Assembly: GCA_016208305.1 (NCBI GenBank)
Contig: JACQYI010000018.1
Coordinates: 1 to 64,000 of the forward strand
Direction: 5' to 3'
Length of the DNA stretch: 64,000 nucleotides
Source of the DNA: Oscillatoriophycideae cyanobacterium NC_groundwater_1537_Pr4_S-0.65um_50_18
GTDB lineage: Bacteria > Cyanobacteriota > Cyanobacteriia > Elainellales > Elainellaceae
This document shows, piece by piece, positions 46,646 through 53,629 of this stretch (its first letter is position 1; each line of letters opens with the position of its first letter). A program made the position numbers and the translations under genes. The notes under the pieces are model-generated. The model made no database searches. It was given only the letters and a program-made list of their open reading frames with translations, and was not told the DNA's origin.

Positions 46646-47215
46646 CTAAGTCTGAGTCCCTTCTAGCCAAGCTATTAGCTCCGATCGCTCTGTGAAGTCC
46701 AGCAAGACTTCGCTCAGGGCTTCCAGTTGGGGAATCTTCAGCGCCTGAATCTGGGCTTGAAGAGAAGGATCGATCGCCCCTAATCGACGATTCAACAGCC
46801 GCAGGACGATCGCTACTTCTCCCTCCTGGCGGCCTTCCTGGCGGCCTTCCTGGCGACCTTCCTGGCGGCCTTCCTGCAAGATTTCTTGATAAACGCTAGA
46901 TTCCCGCATGAGTCCCTCCTGAAGGAATTGCTTGATAAAACGGGGGCTGAACCGTAACCCGGCTAGCATCTGGCTACAGGTGAGGGTTTCTTGTCGCTCC
47001 TCGGCTGATTCTATTCTACTCACGGCCTCCGCTACCTGAGTCAGGATTTGTTCGGGCGATCGCGTTGTGGTTAGGGTTGCGAGTAGCATCCTTAGATCCC
47101 CCCTAACCCCCCTTAAAAAAGGGGGAACCGGAATCTTGAAAAAGGGGGCTTCAGCACTCAAAGTCCCCCTTAAAAAAGGGGGATTTAGGGGGATCCCAAA
47201 CGTTTCGCTACCCAC
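46646..47215 (-). pseudogene. Decapitated Rpn/DUF4351-type nuclease remnant
   Basis: Only the C-terminal half of the family is present: a helical region (LTTTRSPEQILTQVAEAV), the QEGR tandem linker and the end block IPQLEALSEVLLDFTERSEL. The N-terminal PD-(D/E)XK nuclease domain is absent. The first about 42 codons of the open frame (PPFLRG, FFKIPVPPFLRG) are a translation of the inverted-repeat element at 47095-47195, so the true remnant starts near Met43 (47089). The QEGR run is encoded by a 12-base tandem repeat at about 46818-46877. A transcribed remnant is possible; nuclease activity is not. Confidence 0.7.
47095..47195. repeat. CCCCCTT/AAGGGGG inverted-repeat element (copy A)
   Basis: GATCCCCCCTAA with CCCCCCTT at one side and AAGGGGG with TTTAGGGGGATC at the other form terminal inverted repeats of about 30 bases around a short core. 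It shares its end sequence with the MITE at 48511-48643. It forms the first codons of the remnant nuclease frame. Confidence 0.65.
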
Positions 47216-47571
47216 AGTAGGGCTTGATTAAACGCGATCGCCTGACCCTTCACCGAAGTTAACCCAGAAATGACGCAGTACGCTTGTGCTGTGTCGAGGT
47301 TTCCCCTATAGTATCCGATACTGGTTTTTCCGTTCCGGGAGTCCAGTGTATTCAAGCTTAAGGTGAGGACGCTGATTAGGGAAGTTACCAGCAACCCTAA
47401 CCAGCTAACCCCGCTCTCTGATGTAGGCAGAGGGCAGGGCTTTGATGATTTTAGATCGAAAGGTCAAGAGTCGGATGCCTTGCTAATGCAAACAAGTGAT
47501 TGGGACTACTCTCACCTTGAGCTTTTCTTCTCGAATGTCTCTTCTTAACCTGCATTAGCAAAGGAATAATC
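47216..47571. other. 356-bp gap beside nuclease remnant
   Basis: No supported gene. Two open frames (47185-47394 minus and 47363-47548 plus) lack family character and overlap. The stretch probably represents decayed sequence of the missing nuclease 5' end plus a promoter for the small gene at 47572. Confidence 0.4.
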
Positions 47572-47772
47572 ATGACTACAGAATTCAATGAATTGCTGCC
47601 TGTTTCGTCTGAAGACAAAGCGCAGATCTGGATCATCGGCAGTCGCGAACAGATAACGCATCTGATGAATGAGTTTTACGTGCGCAATATTGCCAGCGAT
47701 CGCCTTTTATTCACGCCCATCATTCCCTGTCCGTTTGCTAACGGTAAATATATGACGATGCTAGAGCGGTAA
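47572..47772 (+). CDS. Small conserved cyanobacterial protein
   Basis: A 66-residue protein (MTTEFNELLPVSSEDKAQIW, GSREQITHLMNEFYV, FTPIIPCPFANGKYMTMLER). ATG is preceded by AAGGAATA. The composition and the regular hydrophobic spacing look like a real small globular protein, and I recall similar short proteins in other cyanobacteria, but no function is known to me. It stands alone in plus orientation among minus-strand accessory genes. Confidence 0.65.
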   Translation: MTTEFNELLPVSSEDKAQIWIIGSREQITHLMNEFYVRNIASDRLLFTPIIPCPFANGKYMTMLER

Positions 47773-47872
47773 CGATCGCGGTTACAGTTGCAGCGTTAAT
47801 TGCGATCGCGCTAGCGGTTGCGGTTAACGTTGCAGCAGTCGTTGAGTAGGTAATGTTAGGACGCATTACAGA

Positions 47873-48487
47873 TTATTCTGCTTCCATAAAGCCTTTGACT
47901 AAAGCGACGACAGGCTTGACGGCAGGATGATCGATCGCCTCTTCTAGTGCAGTGGTACCGCCTTCTTTGAGGGCGTTGATAATTCGGGCTTTGAGGGTGG
48001 GATTCTTTTCGATCGATTCGATCGCCTTGGCGCTGATCAGGGCTTGACCTGTGGGTGTGGTGCGATCGTAGGTCTGGTCGAGATGATTCAGCAGCTCTTG
48101 GATGTCTTGGGCAGCTTGAGCTAGGTTTTGGCTGTTATTGATTTGGGTACCAATCTTGTCGCCCATAATTTTATCGCCGCCAATTTTGTCTCCCCCAATC
48201 TTGTCGCCGCCAATTTTGTCTCCTGCAATCCGATCGCCGTACCAGTTATAGTTCTTGTCGTTACTCATGTCGTTACTCAGAGAGTCAGGTGAAATATACT
48301 GCGTTGTGGAAGTGCCATTTTCGTGATGAACGGTAACGGAGTAGCCTTGACGCATTGCATCAGCGTATTTGCCCCGATCACCCTGAGCTAACTGACTCAA
48401 GTCGTATTCTGGCAGCATTTCGTCATCGGGTTCGGCGTTGCTTGTTTCCGAGTAGGGTGGAGTAAGGCGATCGTCAGCTTGGGTCAT
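47873..48487 (-). CDS. Antitoxin-like N-terminus fused to GDKIG repeats and helical C-terminus
   Basis: A 204-residue protein in three parts. Residues 25-65 (LPEYDLSQLAQGDRGKYADA, then a short beta stretch) resemble the EYDFS-GxRGKY antitoxins that usually accompany toxin genes such as brnT. Residues 84-113 are five or six GDKIG pentapeptides (48149-48238), introduced by NYNWYGDRIAGDKIG. Residues 118-204 are helical (AQDIQELLNHLDQTY, NPTLKARIINALKEGG, DHPAVKPVVALVKGF), a tail I associate with other cyanobacterial effector-like proteins. It is the last gene of a minus-strand unit with the Roco GTPase and BrnT remnant. The pentapeptides match the Roco C-terminus, suggesting direct interaction (inference). 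Confidence 0.75.
   Translation of the reverse strand: MTQADDRLTPPYSETSNAEPDDEMLPEYDLSQLAQGDRGKYADAMRQGYSVTVHHENGTSTTQYISPDSLSNDMSNDKNYNWYGDRIAGDKIGGDKIGGDKIGGDKIMGDKIGTQINNSQNLAQAAQDIQELLNHLDQTYDRTTPTGQALISAKAIESIEKNPTLKARIINALKEGGTTALEEAIDHPAVKPVVALVKGFMEAE
48149..48238 (-). repeat. GDKIG pentapeptide-encoding repeat
   Basis: A 15-base unit (GGCGGCGACAAGATT-like with silent variation) is repeated five to six times in frame, encoding G-D-K-I-G. Repeats differ at third positions, so they are maintained at protein level rather than newly slipped. Confidence 0.75.
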
Positions 48488-48505
48488 AGAACTTTTCTCA
48501 ATATA

Positions 48506-48648
48506 GCGTTACGCGATGTACAACTTTCCTATCAAAGTCCCCCTTTTGAAGGGGGATTTAGGGGGATCTGCCCAGGTCAACCTTGAAAACCGATCCCCCA
48601 AACCCCCTTCAAAAGGGGGCTTCAGGATGGTTGTACATCGCGTGCGTT
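48506..48648. mobile_element. 133-bp MITE with 5-bp target site duplication
   Basis: The element occupies 48511-48643. Terminal inverted repeats start ACGCGATGTACAAC on the left and GTTGTACATCGCGT on the right, and similarity continues inwards through CCCCCTTTTGAAGGGGG on both sides for about 50 bases. GCGTT flanks it directly at 48506-48510 and 48644-48648. It has no coding capacity. Removing it restores the reading frame from the BrnT remnant straight into the antitoxin-like gene. Confidence 0.85.
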
Positions 48649-48784
48649 CTTCTATTTCTGAATGGATAACGTCGGCAAGCGTAATGGCATTGGCATCTAG
48701 AAAGACAGTGGTGGCTTCTTCAAATCGGACACCGTGTTTTTTGAAGTTGCGATCGCCTTTCTCTTCATCCCACTCAAATTGCAT
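48509..48784 (-). pseudogene. brnT: BrnT toxin remnant, interrupted by MITE
   Basis: The first 45 codons (48649-48784) encode MQFEWDEEKGDRNFKKHGVR then FEEATTVFLDANAITLADVI, the N-terminal half of BrnT ribonuclease toxins. The rest of the open frame is MITE sequence. Even after excision the frame runs into the antitoxin-like gene without the BrnT C-terminal half (which should contain the conserved RIISAR block), so the toxin was already truncated. Non-functional as a toxin. Confidence 0.8.
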
Positions 48785-48790
48785 CTGATG

Positions 48791-51298
48791 CTACCCAGTT
48801 TTATCGCGCCCGATTTTGTCATTGCCGACTTTATCGTTCCCGACTTTGTCGCCGTGGATGACATCGCCGTAATAGTGGTATTCAAATCGTTCTGCCTCAC
48901 CGCGATCGCCCATGCGTCTCTGCTGCCGATCTACGATCGATTCGTAGCCGTCTAGGAGCTGGCGCAGATCGACTCGGAGTTTGAGTTTGCCGATCGTGAC
49001 GGTGCGATCGCCCATTTCTTCGAGTCCCAAAAGCTCTTGGTAGTCGAGGGGCGGGTGGTCGGGATGACCGGGGACGGGTACCCATTCGCTGATGTCGGGG
49101 TTGGCGAAGGAGCGGTGAATTTTTTGGAAGGTGTCGCGGATGAGGAAGAGAAACGATCGCCTTGTTGATTCGCGTCCGCTGATGGAGATGAAGATCTTTT
49201 TGTCTTCGGGGTCGGCTTTGATGCGGGCGATGTTGCAGGTTTCGCTGCCTTCGGTGTGAGCCAGCATGACGCCGCTGCGCCAGTAGGTATCTTGGTGAAT
49301 TTTGTCGTGGGTGAGGACGATGAAACGGGAAATGATGCTTTCGGGCAGGATGCGGTAGTGGTACTGGAAGTCTAGGGTGTCGCCTTCGAGTGCGGTATCG
49401 GCGGGTTCTTCTTTGGGCAGGAGTCCGGGAATGAGGTAGGTGTTAGCGCCAAGGGGGAAGCAGAGCTGAAATTCTTGCATCAGCTCAGTGAGGTAGCTGT
49501 GGCGGTTGGACGGATAGCGATCGCTATCGAGAACGCGGCTGAGATCGACGGGGGTGAGGATGCCTTTGGTGACGGTCTTCAAGGTTTCGTCGCTGAGCAG
49601 GGCATAAATGCCTTGCGTTACCCAGTCGGGTTTGAGGACGTTGGTGTTTTGCAGGATGGGGTGTTCGCGGAAGTTGAGCACTAGCCCCAGGTTGTGCAAC
49701 AGCCCGATGAGCTGCTGCTGATCGGCTTCGGAGTCGATCGCTTGCGCTTCGCAGATGCAGGCGTATTTGGAGTAGCTGATGCAGTCTTGGTCGAGGGCTT
49801 CGAGGTGCTGTTTGACTTCAAACCAGGAGAGGGGCAGCAGGTTGTAGACTTCGCGGAGTTGGGCGATCTCTTGGGTGATGGCGCTGCGGAGTGCGTCGAT
49901 GCCGTCGTTGGTTTCGCAGGAGGTTTCCAGGATGGCTTTGATGTTGGGATATTTGTCGCGCAGAGCCTTGCGGTTGATGTCGAGGGGCTGTTCGTCTTTT
50001 TTGTTGCCGACGATGATAACGGGAGACTGATCGCCAAAGCTTTCGATTAGCTTGAGCCAGTATTCGATGCGGTTTTGGTCTTCGCTGATGCGGCAGTCGC
50101 AAACGAGCAGATAGAGGCTGCGTTTGGTGAGGAAAAACTGATGGGTGGCATGGTAGATTTCTTGACCGCCAAAATCCCAGACGTTGAGGCGGATGTCTTT
50201 ACTGTTGACCTGGATGTTCCAGGTTTTAACGCTGAGTCCATCGGTTTGGGGTTGGAGAGGATTGTAGCGATCGTGCAGCAGTCGCTCGATCAGGGAGGTT
50301 TTGCCGACGCTGCCTTGACCGACCAGAAGGAGTTTAGCTTCGTTGAGGGGACGGACTTTGCCGCTGCGGAGTTGGCGGCAGTAGTTGAAGATGTCTTCTA
50401 CAGAACCGGGATCTTCTTCTAAGTTGGGTGAACCTAAGATCTCTGGAGAAATGGGTAGCGGATTGCGGCGTAAATCTAGTTTTTTCAGGTTAGGTAAGTG
50501 TTCTAGGCAATCAGGGAGTAAGTTGATTTGGTTACTTTCAAGGTCAAGTTCTTCTAGATTGGAGAGTTGAGCGATTGACTCTGGAATGGCGCTGATTTGG
50601 TTGCTAGAGAGATCAAGCTCCGTCAGATTAGTCAGTTGGGCGATCGACTTGGGGATAACTGTGATTTGGTTGCCAGAAAGGGAAAGCCCCGTCAGATTGG
50701 TCAGTTGGGCGATCGACTTGGGGATAACTGTGACTTGGTTGTCCCAGAGGTAAAGCCCCGTCAAATTGGTTAATTGGGCGATCGACTCTGGGATAACTGT
50801 GATTTGGTTGCTCCCGATGTCAAGTACCATCAGGTTTGTCAGTTGGGCGATCGAGTCTGGGATGGCGGTGATTTGGTTGCCAGAGAGGGAAAACCTGGTC
50901 AGACTGGTCAGTTGGGCGATCGAGTCTGGGATAGCTGGGATTTGGTTGCTATAAAGGTAAAGCTCCGTCAAATTGGTTAATTGGGCGATCGAGTCTGGGA
51001 TGGCTGGGATTCGGTTAAAAGAGAGGTTAAGGTCCGTTAGATTGGTCAGTTGGGCGATCGAATCTAGGATAGCGGTGATTTGGTTGCCAGAGAGGTTGAG
51101 CTTCGTCAGATTGGTCAGTTGGGCGATCGAGTCTGGGACGGCTGGGATTTGGTTAAAAAAGAGGTTAAGCACCGTCAGATTAGTCAGTTGGGCGATCTCT
51201 GAAGGTAGATCTGTCAGCCCTTTGCCAGAAAGATCTAGCTCTGTCCAGCCCTCATCCGCAGCGCGATCGATCAGCTCCAGCAATTCCTCACGGGTCAT
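48791..51298 (-). CDS. LRR-Roco GTPase with C-terminal GDK pentapeptide repeats
   Basis: About 835 residues from the preferred ATG at 51298 (MTREELLELIDRAADEGWTE); an in-frame ATG at 51373 adds 25 residues. Eleven LRRs of 23 residues (LTNLTxLxLxxNQIxxIPxSIAQ) span roughly 50450-51230. Then the Roc GTPase: P-loop GQGSVGKTSL, switch DFGGQE, NKKD. A COR-type region follows, then a C-terminal beta-rich part. The last 29 residues (48794-48880) read YHYYGDVIHGDKVGNDKVG and onwards, a GDK repeat. Roco proteins are dimeric GTPases used as switches. Seven bases after the stop comes the BrnT remnant, so the genes are one transcription unit. Confidence 0.9.
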   Translation of the reverse strand: MTREELLELIDRAADEGWTELDLSGKGLTDLPSEIAQLTNLTVLNLFFNQIPAVPDSIAQLTNLTKLNLSGNQITAILDSIAQLTNLTDLNLSFNRIPAIPDSIAQLTNLTELYLYSNQIPAIPDSIAQLTSLTRFSLSGNQITAIPDSIAQLTNLMVLDIGSNQITVIPESIAQLTNLTGLYLWDNQVTVIPKSIAQLTNLTGLSLSGNQITVIPKSIAQLTNLTELDLSSNQISAIPESIAQLSNLEELDLESNQINLLPDCLEHLPNLKKLDLRRNPLPISPEILGSPNLEEDPGSVEDIFNYCRQLRSGKVRPLNEAKLLLVGQGSVGKTSLIERLLHDRYNPLQPQTDGLSVKTWNIQVNSKDIRLNVWDFGGQEIYHATHQFFLTKRSLYLLVCDCRISEDQNRIEYWLKLIESFGDQSPVIIVGNKKDEQPLDINRKALRDKYPNIKAILETSCETNDGIDALRSAITQEIAQLREVYNLLPLSWFEVKQHLEALDQDCISYSKYACICEAQAIDSEADQQQLIGLLHNLGLVLNFREHPILQNTNVLKPDWVTQGIYALLSDETLKTVTKGILTPVDLSRVLDSDRYPSNRHSYLTELMQEFQLCFPLGANTYLIPGLLPKEEPADTALEGDTLDFQYHYRILPESIISRFIVLTHDKIHQDTYWRSGVMLAHTEGSETCNIARIKADPEDKKIFISISGRESTRRSFLFLIRDTFQKIHRSFANPDISEWVPVPGHPDHPPLDYQELLGLEEMGDRTVTIGKLKLRVDLRQLLDGYESIVDRQQRRMGDRGEAERFEYHYYGDVIHGDKVGNDKVGNDKIGRDKTG
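50450..51230 (-). repeat. 69-bp tandem repeats encoding LRRs
   Basis: Eleven direct repeats of 69 bases, most sharing GTTGGGCGATCGA and ATTTGGTTG blocks nearly unchanged. The DNA-level identity shows recent expansion or gene conversion within the LRR array, so the number of repeats may vary between strains. Confidence 0.85.
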
Positions 51299-51449
51299 GG
51301 GGTGTCTCTTGAGTGGTGCTTTTATTTTGGCAAAGCTTTTGGGGATGTGCTTTAAGTTCAAAGTATCGCGCATGAGCCTCAGACGATCGGGGAGTCACAC
51401 AGCTCAAAGCATTAATTGAATATCAAAATATTAGGGTGATAGGCGTTTC

Positions 51450-51482
51450 AGACCTCCGAGGTTTTCAAAACCTCGGAGGTCT
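51450..51482. repeat. Perfect 33-bp palindromic element
   Basis: AGACCTCCGAGGTTTT (51450-51465) and AAAACCTCGGAGGTCT (51467-51482) are perfect 16-base arms around one C. It lies between the divergent Roco gene and the 172-residue protein gene. This sequence type is a dispersed palindromic repeat in several bacterial groups; function unknown. Confidence 0.9.
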
Positions 51483-51580
51483 TGGGGTGCTGAAACCGCA
51501 ATTGGGCAACCCAACTTCACTCTGTTCTCACCGATCGCCTTTGGGGAATCCTACAGAAAACCCATTTGGAGCCTCTCACC

Positions 51581-52084
51581 ATGTCCTACCCAGAGATCAA
51601 AGCCACCCTCTCCGACGCAGAACTGCAAGAAATCAAGCAGGCGATCGCCACCATTCAGCAAAATTTGCCCTTCCTGATTACCCTCAGCGCCGATGAGCGC
51701 AAGCGCCTCTACAAAATGGGCGACAAACGCCTCGCCTTTGTACAAAACAGCCTCAACGCTGCCCAAAGCAACCGCAACATTCTACCCGCCAGCTTCGATC
51801 TCGAAGGCTTCGCCAACGACTATCGCCTTACCCTCAGCCTCAATGAACTGCTGATGCTGTTGCACCAGTTGACCGAGCAAGTAGACGATACCCTGGTAGC
51901 AGTCAGCAGCGAAGCCATGAGCAGCAGCCTCACCGTCTATGATTACGTCAAAACTGCCGCCAAAAAAACGCCAGGACTGAAAGCGATCGCTGAACAACTC
52001 GGCACCCTATTCAAAGCCATGAAGAGCAAGTCTCCAAAGGCGATCGCTGCACCTGCCGCTGAAACTTTTAAGCAAGCAAGTTAG
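51581..52084 (+). CDS. Conserved hypothetical protein, mostly helical
   Basis: About 167 residues from the ATG at 51581 (MSYPEIKATLSDAELQEIKQ). The in-frame start at 51566 adds five residues. Pattern is entirely helical: a four-helix segment (AIATIQQNLPFLITLSADER, RLYKMGDKRLAFVQNSLNAA), a second block (LSLNELLMLLHQLTEQVDDT) and VYDYVKTAAKKTPGLKAIAE. I recognise it as a recurrent conserved hypothetical of cyanobacteria and Bacteroidetes, without known function. The gene is divergent from the Roco unit. Confidence 0.8.
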   Translation: MSYPEIKATLSDAELQEIKQAIATIQQNLPFLITLSADERKRLYKMGDKRLAFVQNSLNAAQSNRNILPASFDLEGFANDYRLTLSLNELLMLLHQLTEQVDDTLVAVSSEAMSSSLTVYDYVKTAAKKTPGLKAIAEQLGTLFKAMKSKSPKAIAAPAAETFKQAS

Positions 52085-52511
52085 GTCAGCCCTCTGCTGA
52101 GCATGGCGCACACATGATTTGACATCCCGCTTTCAGCGCAGAGGTTCAGGCGAGTAGCGGCATACATGGCGCTTTCAACCGCAAGCTACGCCGCCGTACC
52201 TCGTCACAGGGCGCTCGTAGGTCAAAACTGCCATCGGGTAGCGGCATACATGGCGCTTTCAGCCGCAAGCTACGCTGTCGTACCTCATCGCAGGGCGCTT
52301 GTAGGTCAAAGCTTCAGCGCTGAACCTTGAAAGAGGAAGCGTTATGCTCAGAACAGAGATTGTTTTGTTTTAAAGGCGATCGCCCTCCCTCAAAGCTTCT
52401 CGTTTAATAAGGAGAGTCATCCCTGAGCCAAAATTGCCATGCTCACCCCAAATTTGCGCTATACCTGATCACACAGCTTACTCTGCTCTCGTAACGCTAG
52501 AAACGCCCGCA
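52085..52511. other. 427-bp gap with 84-bp tandem repeat
   Basis: No supported gene. It contains two copies of an 84-base repeat (52154-52237 and 52238-52310, the second incomplete) that read GTAGCGGCATACATGGCGC at the start. A palindromic TTCAGCGCTGAA lies at about 52314-52325. It precedes the hydrolase gene. Confidence 0.5.
52154..52310. repeat. Two-copy 84-bp tandem repeat
   Basis: Copy 1 starts at 52154 and copy 2 at 52238, both with GTAGCGGCATACATGGCGC, CGCAAGCTACG and GTAGGTCAAA at matching offsets. The copies differ at scattered sites, so the duplication is not very recent. Non-coding by frame. Confidence 0.75.
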
Positions 52512-53441
52512 ATGCCCGAAACGCATCCCCCCAAGTCCGCTACATCGGCACAGGCCACCCCATCGCACCCTACCCGTCTTGGCTCCCAGCGCGACTGGAT
52601 TTGGCGAGGCTGGCGAGTGCGCTACACCTTTGTGCGATCGGCTGCACCCACCCACAAGCCCCCCGTTTTGTTCGTGCATGGGTTCGGCTCCTCTTTGGCG
52701 CAATGGCAAGAAAACTTGCAGCCGCTGAGCCAGTCTCACGCCGTCTATGCGATCGATCTGGTGGGCTTTGGCGCTTCCGAAAAAGCCGATACCTCTTACA
52801 AAGTTGAGCTATGGGCTGACCAGGTCTATGATTTTTGGCGCACCTTTATCGGGCAGCCGATCGTCCTGCTGGGTCATTCTTTAGGAGCGTTGGTGGCTCT
52901 CACCGCTGCCGTTGCCTATCCCGAAATGGTGAAAAACCTGGCGCTGCTGACGCTGCCTGCCGCTCGCCAAGAGTTGCTGAGCGGTTCGCTGCAAGCCTGG
53001 ATGGGCAAAATCGAGAGTCTTTTCACCACCTCGCTGATTATTCGACCGCTGTTTGGTCTAGTGCGTCGTCCCGGCATTATTCGCTCGATCCTCAAAGCCG
53101 TCTATGTCAACCCCGATCGCGTCACCGACGAGCTAATCACCACCTTCCTCACGCCAGGATTCGATCGCGGCGCTTCCAAAGCCTTTTATCGCCTCTCAAA
53201 AGCCAGAACGCAGCTCGATTTCAGCCTCAAAACCGAGGATCTCTTGCCCCAGGTGACGGTTCCCATTTTGGTGATGTGGGGAGAACGCGATCGCGTCATT
53301 CCCATTGACCGAGGGCGCAAACTCCCCGATCTCAACCCTCGGCTGAGGCTGGTCGAACTGCCCGAAGCCGGACATTGCCTCTACGACGAAGCCGCCGACT
53401 GTATGAATGCAGAGGTTTTGGCATGGCTAGGAGAGGCGTAG
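52512..53441 (+). CDS. Alpha/beta fold hydrolase
   Basis: About 309 residues from the ATG at 52512 (MPETHPPKSATSAQATPSHP). The upstream extension from a TTG at 52434 is poor in family character. Catalytic elements: VLFVHGFGSS (oxyanion), GHSLGALVAL (Ser), WGERDRVIP (Asp) and GHCLYDEAA (His). Resembles cyanobacterial alpha/beta hydrolases of unknown substrate. It has no signal peptide. Single gene. Confidence 0.88.
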   Translation: MPETHPPKSATSAQATPSHPTRLGSQRDWIWRGWRVRYTFVRSAAPTHKPPVLFVHGFGSSLAQWQENLQPLSQSHAVYAIDLVGFGASEKADTSYKVELWADQVYDFWRTFIGQPIVLLGHSLGALVALTAAVAYPEMVKNLALLTLPAARQELLSGSLQAWMGKIESLFTTSLIIRPLFGLVRRPGIIRSILKAVYVNPDRVTDELITTFLTPGFDRGASKAFYRLSKARTQLDFSLKTEDLLPQVTVPILVMWGERDRVIPIDRGRKLPDLNPRLRLVELPEAGHCLYDEAADCMNAEVLAWLGEA

Positions 53442-53629
53442 GAACGCCTTAGCGCTGCGCGTTCAGAGGATGGCTGAGAAGCCAGAATTGGGGGGTTGGG
53501 GGGCAAATGCAGAACATTGGATACGTTTCAGACACCCTTCAGGAGATTTTAGATTTTGGATTAGAGCTACAGTAGATGAGCAATTCAAAATCGCCAATCT
53601 ACAGTTGAGAAGGGTATGGGTCTTTTGGC

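Noticed and set aside
47773-47852. Hydrophobic Ala/Val/Ile frame right after the small gene
   Set aside because: It would encode a membrane helix but has no start codon in frame; the run is made of repeated GTT/GCG and HIP1 cores.
49694-50050. 118-codon plus-strand frame inside the Roco gene
   Set aside because: It is antisense to the GTPase/COR region, whose minus-strand motifs (DFGGQE, NKKD) are clear.
50450-51230. CRISPR-like regular repeats
   Set aside because: The period of 69 bases without unique spacers corresponds to in-frame LRR units of the Roco protein.
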